This document shows, piece by piece, positions 16,999-25,215 of a stretch of DNA of 64,000 nucleotides (position 1 is the stretch's first letter; each line of letters begins with the position of its first letter). Where the stretch lies: NCBI GenBank assembly GCA_018365815.1, contig JAGZJH010000009.1:1-64000 (forward strand). Reading direction: 5' to 3'. The notes below the pieces were generated by a model. That model searched no databases. It worked only from the letters and a program-made list of their open reading frames with translations, and was not told the DNA's origin. The DNA comes from Erysipelotrichaceae bacterium (GTDB lineage Bacteria; Bacillota_I; Bacilli_A; Erysipelotrichales; Coprobacillaceae). The translations under genes and the position numbers were made by a program.

Positions 16999-17499
16999 TT
17001 ATAAAAGAAAGTAAATTATTGTAAAGATGAAAGCTAAAAAGATAGAAAGGGCATCTAAAAACAATCCTAAATAAATGGCTTTATTCTCGTTTTTGATATT
17101 TAATCCCCCTAAATACAAACTTGCAATATATAAAGTTGTATCGGTAGAAGATTGAATTAACGTTCCAACCATACTATAAAAATGATTTAAACCATAAGTT
17201 TGATACAACTTTTCAAGCAGTAACAACGAGCCACTTGAAGAAAACGGACGTAAAAACATCATCGATAAAATTTCACTAGAGAAATTTGATAAAATAGGTA
17301 AATGGGTAAGGGTTTCAATTAATTTTGTTGTAGTTAGTAAATTGATAAAAAACATTAATGCCATTAGTGAACAGAACATCGGAATAAGTAATTTAATTCC
17401 TTCTTTAACTCCATCAATAAATAAATCAAAACAATTTTGTTTTTTAATTGAACCATAACTAATAATCACCGCGATACAAATAAGCATAATTTTAGTCAT
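16999..17499 (-). CDS. spmB: Spore maturation protein B
   Basis: SpmB and SpmA are paired membrane proteins needed for spore-core dehydration and heat resistance in B. subtilis. This 166-residue protein has about four hydrophobic helices. The family features are LMFFINLLTT, LRPFSSSGSL and GTLIQSSTDTTLYIASLY, the last resembling nucleoside-gate proteins. It overlaps spmA by 8 bases and lies 34 bases before rluB. Confidence 0.93.
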   Translation of the reverse strand: MTKIMLICIAVIISYGSIKKQNCFDLFIDGVKEGIKLLIPMFCSLMALMFFINLLTTTKLIETLTHLPILSNFSSEILSMMFLRPFSSSGSLLLLEKLYQTYGLNHFYSMVGTLIQSSTDTTLYIASLYLGGLNIKNENKAIYLGLFLDALSIFLAFIFTIIYFLL

Positions 17500-18052
17500 G
17501 ATAATGCCCCCAGTGAATGATCATTAAACCAACGGATAAACTTATTAAACTAATAAGCAAGGCTATTGGAATAAAAGAAGTCAGTTCATTACTTTGATAC
17601 ATTTGTCTTAGTGAAATAACAGTCGTAGGAAAAAAAGAAAGGCCGGTAGTATTTAAAATAAATAACGTCATCATTGATTTAGACAGTCCTTTTGGATAAA
17701 GTTGTTTAAGTGATTTCATCGCTTTTAAACCACTAATTGTAGCGACACTTCCTAAACCAAATAAATTAGCGATTAAATGTACACTAATAAAACCAAGTGT
17801 TGTGTTAGGGACATCTTTAAAAAATAGACGCAAAAATGGAGAAATACAATGAGAAATTTTATCAAGTAAACCTGAAGCAGAGGCAATGTTTAAAATACCA
17901 TTAAAAAAACAAGCGTTTAAACATAGTTTTAAACTCATGGTAAAACTATCTTGGCCAATGGTGAAAAATAAATTAAAGACTTCATTTTCAAGGTGCATGA
18001 TTAAAGCATAAATCAAACACAAAACAATCCCCACTGACCAGATTTTATTCAT
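17492..18052 (-). CDS. spmA: Spore maturation protein A
   Basis: This 186-residue membrane protein is the SpmB partner. About five hydrophobic helices are visible, and LIANLFGLGSVATISGLKAM near residues 110-130 is the family's conserved loop. It starts inside the end of dacB and overlaps spmB by 8 bases, so the three genes are translationally coupled. The mechanism by which SpmAB affects core water content is not established. Confidence 0.93.
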   Translation of the reverse strand: MNKIWSVGIVLCLIYALIMHLENEVFNLFFTIGQDSFTMSLKLCLNACFFNGILNIASASGLLDKISHCISPFLRLFFKDVPNTTLGFISVHLIANLFGLGSVATISGLKAMKSLKQLYPKGLSKSMMTLFILNTTGLSFFPTTVISLRQMYQSNELTSFIPIALLISLISLSVGLMIIHWGHYHD

Positions 18053-19064
18053 AAATGAACCTTTTGATTGTTTTTAGAAGTTTATAGACAAAAGGCAGTT
18101 TTATATATTGATATGGGTATTGTCCTAATGATTTTTCGCCATAAAAGATTTCGATATGTTGATTACTGACTTCATAAGAAATGGGGGCTTTTGATTGTTT
18201 TTGAATAGGGAAAGTTAAATCTTTATCGAGTTTGAATAGGTAATGATCGATGACGTTTACACCTTTTGTAAAAAGTTTAATTTGCTCAAATTGTTCAAAA
18301 TAAGTTTTAAATAAATTTTCATGGAAAGCAAAATCATCACCACAATTAAATGTGACAGCAACAAGTGAAATATCATCTTTTTTAGCGGCGTTGATGAGTG
18401 TTCGTTTAGCTTTTTTAGTAAATCCGGTTTTACCGGCAATGGTATATTCATAGTTATAAAGTAATTTATTTTTGTTTGACCACGAACCATTACCATCAAG
18501 ACGTTTGTATTGTTTTGTTCCTGAAATTTCAACAAAAGTAGGATTACTAATACAATATGACATTAATAAAGCCATATCATAGACACTAGAAATATTGCCG
18601 GCATCTTCTTCATCTAAGCCACTGGGGTTTGAAAAAACGGTATTAGTCATTTTAAGTGCTTTTGCTTTGGTATTCATCATTTCAACAAAATGGTCAATAT
18701 CTCCTCCTACATAATCAGCAATAGCTAAAGCCGCGTCATTACCAGAACGAAGCATTAGTCCATATAATAAATCCTGCATGGTAATCGTGTCTCCGATATG
18801 TATATAGACGGCACTTCCATAGGCTTTTTTAATACTTTCATTAACAACAATTTCTTGATTCAAAGGACAGTTTTCAATCGCCAATATCGCAGTCATAATT
18901 TTAGAAATACTAGCGACACTTTGTGTTTGATGAATATTTTTACCTTCTAAAACTTGTTTTGTATCAGCGTTTAAAATAATATAATTCTTGGCTATAAACT
19001 CTGTGGCATTAACTGAAGTTGTTGTTAAAATTAAACATAAAACCATAATTATCATTTTTTTCAT
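18045..19064 (-). CDS. dacB: Sporulation D-alanyl-D-alanine carboxypeptidase
   Basis: This penicillin-binding protein trims D-Ala from cortex peptidoglycan stem peptides. The 339-residue protein has a signal peptide ending near Ala20 (VNA). The catalytic SxxK is Ser52-Lys55 (SISK), SGN is 107-109 and KTG 212-214. A C-terminal beta-domain and amphipathic end follow (FVYKLLKTIKRF), typical of low-mass PBPs that stay on the membrane. Co-transcription with spmA and spmB supports the DacB assignment over the general DacA or DacF. CATACATT on the minus strand (19080-19087) resembles a sigma-E -10 but sits very close to the ribosome binding site. Confidence 0.92.
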   Translation of the reverse strand: MKKMIIMVLCLILTTTSVNATEFIAKNYIILNADTKQVLEGKNIHQTQSVASISKIMTAILAIENCPLNQEIVVNESIKKAYGSAVYIHIGDTITMQDLLYGLMLRSGNDAALAIADYVGGDIDHFVEMMNTKAKALKMTNTVFSNPSGLDEEDAGNISSVYDMALLMSYCISNPTFVEISGTKQYKRLDGNGSWSNKNKLLYNYEYTIAGKTGFTKKAKRTLINAAKKDDISLVAVTFNCGDDFAFHENLFKTYFEQFEQIKLFTKGVNVIDHYLFKLDKDLTFPIQKQSKAPISYEVSNQHIEIFYGEKSLGQYPYQYIKLPFVYKLLKTIKRFIYE

Positions 19065-19108
19065 TCTATCACCAGTAATAATGTATGTATTTAATTAAAA
19101 TGTTAGTA

Positions 19109-19142
19109 CAAAAAAGTCTTAGACAATAATGTGTCTAAGACT
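19109..19142 (-). terminator. Terminator of the yitT-like gene
   Basis: AGTCTTAGACA (19115-19125) and TGTCTAAGACT (19132-19142) form an 11-bp perfect stem, followed on the minus strand by a T run. Confidence 0.85.
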
Positions 19143-19217
19143 AAAATGAATATGTATTATCTAAGTTAAGTGTTATCAAAATGAAGGATTGATTGTATCG
19201 TTTTGTATTTTAAATAT

Positions 19218-20060
19218 TTAACGACTTATGGTATATCCTCGACCATGAACTTCTTTGATGGTATGAATCGTCATAAAAGCTTGTGGATCTATTTCAAGTA
19301 TTTTTTGTTTAACTTTACTAATATCACGAGAGGATAAAATGTATAAAATACCTTTTTTTTGGATTATCTCTAATCCGGTTTCAATAGGGATTAAAGTTGC
19401 CCCTAAATCCATTTGGCGAAGTATTAAATCTTTGATTTGTAAATATTCGTAGCTAATCACGAATGATTCTATTTTAGAATTTCCAAAGATAAGCATTTGA
19501 TTGACAGAAAGTGAAGTCGTCAATACAACGATTAGTCCATATAATACATCACTTGGTTTAGAAAAAGTGATTTGAATTAATAATAATACAGTATCAATAC
19601 TGTACATCACAATACTTAAATTCCATTTAAATTTACGACTTAAAATAATTGAAGGAATATCCATTCCACTAGTATTTGCTCCCATTTTTAAGACTAAACC
19701 TACTCCTGCTCCAATAAACACTCCCGCAAAAATACTTGAAAGAAGCATATTATCTGAAATTTGTTCTAAAATATCAAATGATAGACAAAAATCTAAAAAA
19801 ATAGGATAAATAAAGGTACTTAATAAAGTCGTTGAAGCAAACTTTTGACCTAAAAAAATAAATCCAATAACAAGCATTGCTATATTTAAAAAAGATATTG
19901 TAACCGTTAATGGGATATTAAAATAATGTTGCATAATTAAAGATACTCCAGTTGCCCCTCCAGAAATCAGACCAAAAGGAACAACAAACATTGTAACTCC
20001 CAATGCCAAGATAAAATTTCCAATTAAAATTCCAGTGATTGTTTTTACATTTTTCATCAT
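19218..20060 (-). CDS. YitT-family membrane protein
   Basis: This 280-residue protein has an N-terminal block of about five hydrophobic helices (GNFILALGVTMFVVPFGLISGG at the start, quoted as a landmark in family style) and a C-terminal cytoplasmic DUF2179 domain. The DUF2179 region is recognised by DLGATLIPIETGL and a final HEVHGRGYTISR-like end (IKEVHGRGYTISR). Function is unknown across the family. Two adjacent ATGs follow AGAAGGG, and either could be used. It is divergent from the broken crp/fnr gene, so the palindrome at 20114-20129 could affect both promoters. Confidence 0.88.
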   Translation of the reverse strand: MMKNVKTITGILIGNFILALGVTMFVVPFGLISGGATGVSLIMQHYFNIPLTVTISFLNIAMLVIGFIFLGQKFASTTLLSTFIYPIFLDFCLSFDILEQISDNMLLSSIFAGVFIGAGVGLVLKMGANTSGMDIPSIILSRKFKWNLSIVMYSIDTVLLLIQITFSKPSDVLYGLIVVLTTSLSVNQMLIFGNSKIESFVISYEYLQIKDLILRQMDLGATLIPIETGLEIIQKKGILYILSSRDISKVKQKILEIDPQAFMTIHTIKEVHGRGYTISR

Positions 20061-20113
20061 TTACCCTTCTTGTTTTTTGCATTAGGATTTTAACATCTTT
20101 GATGACGTAAGAA

Positions 20114-20129
20114 TGTAATCTATGTTACA
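20114..20129. promoter_or_regulatory. Crp/Fnr-type operator palindrome
   Basis: TGTAA-N6-TTACA is a perfect 16-bp inverted repeat with the spacing of Crp/Fnr-family sites (TGTGA-N6-TCACA). It overlaps a TACAAT -10 (20126-20131) directly upstream of the broken crp/fnr gene, which suggests autoregulation. Confidence 0.6.
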
Positions 20130-20154
20130 ATTTATGTATAAATGAGGTGAAATA

Positions 20155-20803
20155 ATGGAAGAAACGAAAATAACAGAAGATTTATATCCTTATTTTGAAA
20201 AAGTAAGTGAAATTAAACACTACCAACCAGGCTAATATATTTATTTTGAAGGGGATTTATCTAATCAGTTTTATGTCATTAAAAAAGGACGGGTACGAGT
20301 TTATTTTATGTCTTTAGATGGAGAAGAAATGACTATGGATATTGTAGAAAAAGGGCGTATTTTTGAAGAATCTTCTTTTTTTAGTTATACAACAAGATCA
20401 ACTAATGTTGAAGCAATTAATGAGATGGAGTTATATGCGTTACAAATAGAAAATTTAATTCCTTACTTTAATCAAAATATGACTTTAATGGAAATTTTAT
20501 TTAAATTATTGATTCGTAATCTAAATCATGTCTCTAATCAATTACATCATTTATATTTTTAGATTGATTTCAAAAAGTAGCTTATTTTTAATTGAACAAA
20601 CTTCAATTGCAAATGTGGATCGCAACACTAGTACAACTTGTATTCCCTATTCGCATCAAGAAATTGCATATTTTGTGGGAATGAACCGTGTGACAGTAAC
20701 TAATGTGTTAAATCATTTTAAGGAGTTAGGTTATATTAAATTAGGTTATAAAAAGGTGATGATTATTGATAAAAAAGCATTGGAAGAATATTGTCAAAAA
20801 TAG
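20155..20803 (+). pseudogene. Crp/Fnr-family regulator, nonsense and frameshift
   Basis: GAGGTGAAATA precedes ATG 20155. The frame encodes a cyclic-nucleotide-binding-like domain (SEIKHYQPG, then YIYFEGDLSNQFYVIKKGRVRVY). Codon 27 (20233-20235) is TAA just before YIYFEGD. The frame meets TAG at 20560-20562 at the end of the dimerisation helix. The HTH continues in the +1 frame (SHQEIAYFVGMNRVTVTNVLNHFKELGYI) to 20803. At least two lesions are therefore needed to explain it. The encoded regulator cannot be made whole. Its ligand was probably never cAMP in this group, but that cannot be read from sequence. Confidence 0.88.
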
Positions 20804-20813
20804 TAAGTGGACA

Positions 20814-20838
20814 TAAAAAAAGAACCCATAGGGTTCTT
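20814..20838 (-). terminator. Terminator of the ferredoxin gene
   Basis: AAGAACCC (20820-20827) and GGGTTCTT (20831-20838) form a perfect stem with a 3-base loop. On the minus strand it is followed by seven T. Confidence 0.85.
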
Positions 20839-20843
20839 GTAGA

Positions 20844-21035
20844 TTATTCTACTTCGATAGCATCTACTGGACAAGATTCAGCTGCTTCTTTTACACCATC
20901 AACTAAATCTTCAGGTACTTCTTCACCGATAATGCTTTCAGCAAGTCCGTCTGCATTTAAATCAAATACTTCTGGGCATACTCCAGTACAAGCACCACAA
21001 CCGATGCAATTTCCATTAACTCTAACTTTTGCCAT
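20844..21035 (-). CDS. fer: Small 4Fe-4S ferredoxin
   Basis: This 63-residue protein begins at ATG 21035 after AAAGGAGGT. Cysteines 10, 13 and 16 plus Cys55 in SCPVDAI match a single [4Fe-4S] ferredoxin of the Bacillus type. Cys20 is an extra one, next to Pro21. The rest is acidic, as expected for an electron carrier. The fold belongs to short bacterial ferredoxins and the redox partners are unknown. A TATAAT with a weak TTTCAT 17 bp upstream lies in the minus-strand promoter region. It is divergent from the 219-residue membrane protein gene. Confidence 0.93.
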   Translation of the reverse strand: MAKVRVNGNCIGCGACTGVCPEVFDLNADGLAESIIGEEVPEDLVDGVKEAAESCPVDAIEVE

Positions 21036-21158
21036 TATTATGACCTCCTTTATTACGTATTCTATTATAAACCATGTCAATTTAAAATGAAAGAAATTTT
21101 TATATTTGCTATCAAATATATTATAAAGTATGATATAATGCAAGAGGTGGTGATTTAC

Positions 21159-21818
21159 ATGGAAAAAATGTCAAGAGTGAAGAAGTATCGTGATTTAAGA
21201 GAGTCTTTGAATGATGATGCGACTTTACCAAAACAAGATATAAAAAAAAACGAAGTAGAAGAAGATAGTTTCTTTATTCCTACATTAAAGGAATATCGTC
21301 AAAAACAACAAACAGAAAAACCAGTAATGTTTGAAACAAGTGAGATTTTAGCTGATGAAATTGATCAAGAATCAATTGAAAATGTTGAAAAAGCAATTTC
21401 AAAAGTACGTGTGACATCAGGAAAAGGCGAATCTTATAACACACGTTTAGATATTTTAAGTCAAATTAACAGTAATAGTTCTAAACCTAAAGTTGAAAGA
21501 GAAAAAATTGTATCTAATCCAGGTTTAAAAATTGATGAAGATAGTGGCTTTGAATTAACTTCAGAATTTGATTTTGAACCTTTAAGTAAAGAAGAAAATG
21601 AATCGAAAAAAGAAGTTGTTCAACCTAAAGAAGAAAAAAAGTCAAAGGCTAAAGTTCAATCATTAGAAGTTGATGAAGAAGATATTGAGATTAACGAAGA
21701 GACTCAAGATGAAGAAGAACCGGGAATAATGATGAAAGTTTTAACTGGATTAATTGTTGTTTTAAGTATATGTTTGGTATGCTTAGTGGGATATATTGTG
21801 AAATTATTTTTATTTTAG
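21159..21818 (+). CDS. Acidic tail-anchored membrane protein of unknown function
   Basis: I place the start at ATG 21159, after AGAGGTGGTG; this gives 219 residues. The first 15 residues are basic (MEKMSRVKKYRDLRESL). Residues 20-185 are highly charged and probably largely disordered, with runs of Glu, Lys and Asp. The last 30 residues form one hydrophobic helix (MMKVLTGLIVVLSICLVCL) ending at the C-terminus, which makes it a tail anchor with a cytoplasmic body. TATAAT lies at 21134-21139. It sits upstream of cmk, separated by a weak terminator. I recognise no family and infer no role beyond membrane attachment. Confidence 0.7.
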   Translation: MEKMSRVKKYRDLRESLNDDATLPKQDIKKNEVEEDSFFIPTLKEYRQKQQTEKPVMFETSEILADEIDQESIENVEKAISKVRVTSGKGESYNTRLDILSQINSNSSKPKVEREKIVSNPGLKIDEDSGFELTSEFDFEPLSKEENESKKEVVQPKEEKKSKAKVQSLEVDEEDIEINEETQDEEEPGIMMKVLTGLIVVLSICLVCLVGYIVKLFLF

Positions 21819-21819
21819 T

Positions 21820-21848
21820 AACTAAGGCTTAGCACCTTAGTTTTCGTT
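21820..21848 (+). terminator. Weak terminator before cmk
   Basis: AACTAAGG (21820-21827) and CCTTAGTT (21835-21842) form a perfect stem, followed by TTCGTTTG, a short interrupted T run. Confidence 0.6.
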
Positions 21849-21868
21849 TGTATAATATGGAGGAGATT

Positions 21869-22534
21869 ATGAAAAAGATTTCAATTGCAATTGATGGTCC
21901 TTCAGCTGCAGGAAAAAGTACCATTGCTAAAAGATTAGCAGAAATTTTAGATTATACTTATATTGACACAGGAGCAATGTATCGTAGTGTTGCATATTAT
22001 TTAATCAATCATGGAATTGATTTAAATGATGAAAAAGCTATTAGTGATACATTAAATAATATTCATATTAAATTATGCAGTGATCATCGTGTGATATTAA
22101 ATGGTGATGATGTCACACTTCAAATTCGTCAAGATGAAATTTCTAAAGGCGCTTCATGTGTTGGAAAGTATAAAGCAGTTAGAGAACATTTAGTCAAATT
22201 ACAACAAGAAATGTCACATAATGGAGGAGTTATTTTAGATGGGCGTGATATTGGCAGTGTTGTGTTACCTCATGCTGAATTAAAAATTTACCAAGAAGCA
22301 AGTGTAGTAGCCAGAGCAAAACGACGTTATTTAGAAAATCAAAGAAGGAATATAGAATGTAGTTTCGAAAGTATTCAAAAAGACATTGAACAAAGGGATT
22401 ATGATGATATGCATCGTGAATTTTCACCTTTAGTTCAAGCTAAAGATGCTATTAAAATTGATACATCTTTATTAACTATTGAAGAAGTTGTTGATATTAT
22501 TTTAAAATTAGTCAATGAAAGATTGGAGGGGTAA
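21869..22534 (+). CDS. cmk: Cytidylate kinase
   Basis: Cmk phosphorylates CMP and dCMP to the diphosphates for nucleic-acid and lipid synthesis. The ATG at 21869 follows GGAGGAG and gives 221 residues. The P-loop GPSAAGKST is at residues 10-18, followed by YIDTGAMYRSVAYY and a DGRDIGSVVLP motif for CMP binding. It ends two bases before der, with the der ribosome binding site inside its last codons. The cmk-der-gpsA order is common in Bacillota. Confidence 0.97.
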   Translation: MKKISIAIDGPSAAGKSTIAKRLAEILDYTYIDTGAMYRSVAYYLINHGIDLNDEKAISDTLNNIHIKLCSDHRVILNGDDVTLQIRQDEISKGASCVGKYKAVREHLVKLQQEMSHNGGVILDGRDIGSVVLPHAELKIYQEASVVARAKRRYLENQRRNIECSFESIQKDIEQRDYDDMHREFSPLVQAKDAIKIDTSLLTIEEVVDIILKLVNERLEG

Positions 22535-22536
22535 AT

Positions 22537-23844
22537 ATGGCAAAAGCAGTTGTTGCAATTGTTGGACGTCCTAATGTAGGAAAATCAACTTTATTTAATC
22601 GTATTATAGGTGAAAGAGTATCTATTGTAGAAGATGTACCCGGTGTAACACGTGATCGTATTTATGGAACTGGTTCATGGTTAACTCGTCAATTTAGATT
22701 AGTTGATACTGGTGGAATTGAAATTGCAAATCAAGATTTTAGTGAACAAATTAAAATGCAAGCTCAAATCGCAATCGAAGAAGCAGATGTAATTATCTTT
22801 GTGGTTAATGGACGAGAAGGTATGAATGATGATGATGTATTTGTCGCTAGAATGCTTCAACGTTCTAAAAAACCGGTTATTTTAGCAGTTAATAAAATAG
22901 ATGACCAAGCGTTTATTAATAATATTTATGAATTTTATGCTTTAGGAATTGGTGATCCTATTGCTGTTTCTAGTAGTCATGGGATCGGTGTTGGTGATAT
23001 TTTAGATCGTATGATTGAATTATTACCGGAAGAAACTTCTAACGAAGCAACTGATGAAATACGTTTTTCATTAATCGGTCGACCTAATGTTGGAAAGTCA
23101 AGTTTAACAAATGCAATTTTAGGAGAAGAACGAGTAATTGTATCTGATATTGAAGGAACGACTCGTGATGCAATCGATACACATTTTGAAAAAGACAATC
23201 AAAAATATTGTGTAGTAGATACAGCTGGTATGAGAAAACGTGGTCGCATTTATGAAAATATTGAAAAATATTCAATTTTAAGAGCATTATCTGCCATTGA
23301 AAAAAGTGATGTTATTTTAGTGTTAATTGATGGTGAACAAGGAATTGTTGAACAAGATCGACATGTTGCTGGATATGCTCATGAGGCAGGTAAAGGCGTT
23401 ATTATTGTTGTTAATAAATGGGATTTAGTTGAAAAAGATAGTAAAACAATGCAAAAAATGGAAAAAGAAATTAAAGCACAATTTAAATATTTAGATTATG
23501 CAAGAATTGTATTTGTTTCTGCTAAAACATCACAAAAAGTACAAAACATTTTCCCATTAATTAAAGAAGCCTTTGAAAATAGTCAAAAACGTGTGCAAAC
23601 AAGCGTGTTTAACGATATATTAATAGATGCTCAAGCGATGAATCCCACAACAACTTTTAATGGTGGTCGCTTAAAGATTTTCTATGGTAATCAAGTAGCG
23701 ATATGTCCGCCGACATTTGTATTATTTGTAAATGATCCAGAGTATTTACATTTTAGTTATAAACGTTATTTGGAAAATCGTATTCGTGATAGTTTTGGAT
23801 TCGAAGGAACACCAATTCACATTATCGCTAGAAAGAGGGATTAA
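22537..23844 (+). CDS. der: Ribosome-assembly GTPase Der
   Basis: Der (EngA) helps mature the 50S ribosomal subunit. The 435-residue protein has two tandem G domains: the first with GRPNVGKSTLF at about residues 8-18 and the second with GRPNVGKSSLT at about residue 180. Each has its DTGG/DTAG switch and an NK(I/W)D motif. A C-terminal KH-like domain (PPTFVLFVNDPE, then SFGFEGTPI) ends the protein. It is separated from gpsA by 3 bases and is part of the cmk-der-gpsA unit. Confidence 0.98.
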   Translation: MAKAVVAIVGRPNVGKSTLFNRIIGERVSIVEDVPGVTRDRIYGTGSWLTRQFRLVDTGGIEIANQDFSEQIKMQAQIAIEEADVIIFVVNGREGMNDDDVFVARMLQRSKKPVILAVNKIDDQAFINNIYEFYALGIGDPIAVSSSHGIGVGDILDRMIELLPEETSNEATDEIRFSLIGRPNVGKSSLTNAILGEERVIVSDIEGTTRDAIDTHFEKDNQKYCVVDTAGMRKRGRIYENIEKYSILRALSAIEKSDVILVLIDGEQGIVEQDRHVAGYAHEAGKGVIIVVNKWDLVEKDSKTMQKMEKEIKAQFKYLDYARIVFVSAKTSQKVQNIFPLIKEAFENSQKRVQTSVFNDILIDAQAMNPTTTFNGGRLKIFYGNQVAICPPTFVLFVNDPEYLHFSYKRYLENRIRDSFGFEGTPIHIIARKRD

Positions 23845-23847
23845 GAT

Positions 23848-24849
23848 ATGAGTAAAATTGCTGTATTAGGAACAGGAAGTTGGGCAACTGCACTTAGTCA
23901 GGTATTAGTGGATAATCATCATGAAGTGATGATGTATGGGATAGATGACCAAGAAATTGAAGATATTAATTTAAGACATCGAAATGATAAATATTTTGAT
24001 GTTGAAATTGATTCAAAAATTATCGCAACCAAGTCATTAGAAAAAGCATTAGATCAAGCAGAATATATATTAATCACTATTCCAACTCAATTTGTACGTG
24101 ATGTATTAGAACAAGTTGATCAATTATTAGATCATCGTGTAACAATTATTAATGCTTCAAAAGGTTTTGATAATGTTAATAATATGCGAATGAGTGAAAC
24201 AATTAGAAGTGTTTTATCTGTACATAAACGAGATGAAATTGTATCACTAATAGGCCCTAGCCATGCTGAAGAAGTTATTTTAAGAATGTTAACTTTAGTA
24301 TGTGCAGTTTCTTTAGATATGCAAATCGCTAAAAAAGTACAGCATCTTTTTTCAAATGAATATTTTAGAGTTTATCGTTTGGACGATGAAATTGGAGCAG
24401 AGTATAGTGTGGCATTAAAAAATGTTATTGCTTTAGCTTCTGGTTGTATTGCGGGTCTAGGGTATGGAGATAATACCCGTGCCGCATTAATTACTCGTGG
24501 ACTGGCGGAAATTGTTCGCTATGGTAAAGTTAAAGGTGGTAAGTTTGAAACATATTTAGGATTAACCGGTATTGGTGATTTAGTCGTTACTTGCTCATCA
24601 AAGTTTTCACGTAATTTTCAAGCTGGTTATGCAATTGGAAAAGCGAACGATGCAACTATATTTATGAAAGAAAATACTAAAACAGTTGAAGGTATTCGTA
24701 CTTGTAAAATTATTCATGAAGACTTAGTGAACTATCCGGGCTTAGAAATGCCTATTACCAGTGCTATTTATCGCGTTTTATATCAAGGAGCTAATCCTAG
24801 AGAAGAAGTTAAATCATTAATGTTAAGAGATTTAAAAACTGAAGTGTAA
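23848..24849 (+). CDS. gpsA: Glycerol-3-phosphate dehydrogenase [NAD(P)+]
   Basis: GpsA makes sn-glycerol 3-phosphate from dihydroxyacetone phosphate for membrane lipid synthesis. The 333-residue protein has the dinucleotide-binding GTGSWATALS at residues 7-16. The catalytic lysine segment is ALKNVIALASG near residue 190, and NTRAALITRGLAE and TGIGDLVVTCSS follow. The segment after GPSHAEEV reads ILRMLT where relatives usually have a proline-rich stretch, a small local divergence. It sits directly behind der. Confidence 0.95.
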   Translation: MSKIAVLGTGSWATALSQVLVDNHHEVMMYGIDDQEIEDINLRHRNDKYFDVEIDSKIIATKSLEKALDQAEYILITIPTQFVRDVLEQVDQLLDHRVTIINASKGFDNVNNMRMSETIRSVLSVHKRDEIVSLIGPSHAEEVILRMLTLVCAVSLDMQIAKKVQHLFSNEYFRVYRLDDEIGAEYSVALKNVIALASGCIAGLGYGDNTRAALITRGLAEIVRYGKVKGGKFETYLGLTGIGDLVVTCSSKFSRNFQAGYAIGKANDATIFMKENTKTVEGIRTCKIIHEDLVNYPGLEMPITSAIYRVLYQGANPREEVKSLMLRDLKTEV

Positions 24850-24891
24850 CCATTTATCATACTTTCACATATGTATAAGTGGAGGTATTTT

Positions 24892-25131
24892 ATGAAAAAA
24901 AATCAAGAACAATTTTTAAATAAAGTGGCAAATAAAACAAACGTTAATAAAGAGGATATTTTATCATTAGCTAGTAGCTTTCAATCAAAGGATTTAACGG
25001 CAGAAAGTAATTTAAGAGATCTTATTCAGCAAATCTCTAAAATTGCCGGGCAGCAAGTTTCTAAGGCTAAAGAAGACCAAATTATTGAAATGGTTAAAAA
25101 AGATAAAATTCCAAGAGATTTTATGAACTAA
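24892..25131 (+). CDS. spoVIF: Stage VI sporulation protein F-like
   Basis: The ATG at 24892 follows GTGGAGG and gives 79 residues. The protein resembles SpoVIF of bacilli, which is needed for coat assembly and full spore resistance. Matching features are FLNKVANKTNVNKEDILSLA near the start, an RDLIQQISKIAGQQVSKAKE middle and a K-I-P-R-D-F end. It is wholly helical and polar. Its place between gpsA and spoIVA, another coat gene, supports the call. Confidence 0.8.
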   Translation: MKKNQEQFLNKVANKTNVNKEDILSLASSFQSKDLTAESNLRDLIQQISKIAGQQVSKAKEDQIIEMVKKDKIPRDFMN

Positions 25132-25134
25132 TTA

Positions 25135-25166
25135 AAAAATAACGATGATGAGTCGTTATTTTTTTG
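25135..25166 (+). terminator. Terminator after spoVIF
   Basis: AATAACGA (25138-25145) and TCGTTATT (25153-25160) form a perfect stem, followed by a T run. It separates spoVIF from spoIVA. Confidence 0.88.
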
Positions 25167-25194
25167 TTCTATTTTATTTTTTTGTTCATATACT
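25166..25194 (+). promoter_or_regulatory. Candidate sigma-E promoter of spoIVA
   Basis: CATATACT at 25187-25194 matches the sigma-E -10 pattern CATAYAMT at every position. An AT-rich -35 (GTTCTATT, 25166-25173) is only weakly similar to the expected element. Transcription would start just before the ribosome binding site. Confidence 0.45.
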
Positions 25195-25215
25195 TTTGTG
25201 AAACGGAGGAATATT

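Noticed and set aside
12511..20803. Stop-codon reassignment as the reason for in-frame TAA and TAG codons
   Set aside because: Intact neighbours end in ordinary TAA, TAG and TGA at the right family lengths, and the Crp/Fnr gene also needs a frameshift. Gene decay is simpler.
20791..21090. 99-codon plus-strand frame opposite the ferredoxin gene
   Set aside because: It is Ser/Thr-rich antisense of the ferredoxin coding strand, with no ribosome binding site.
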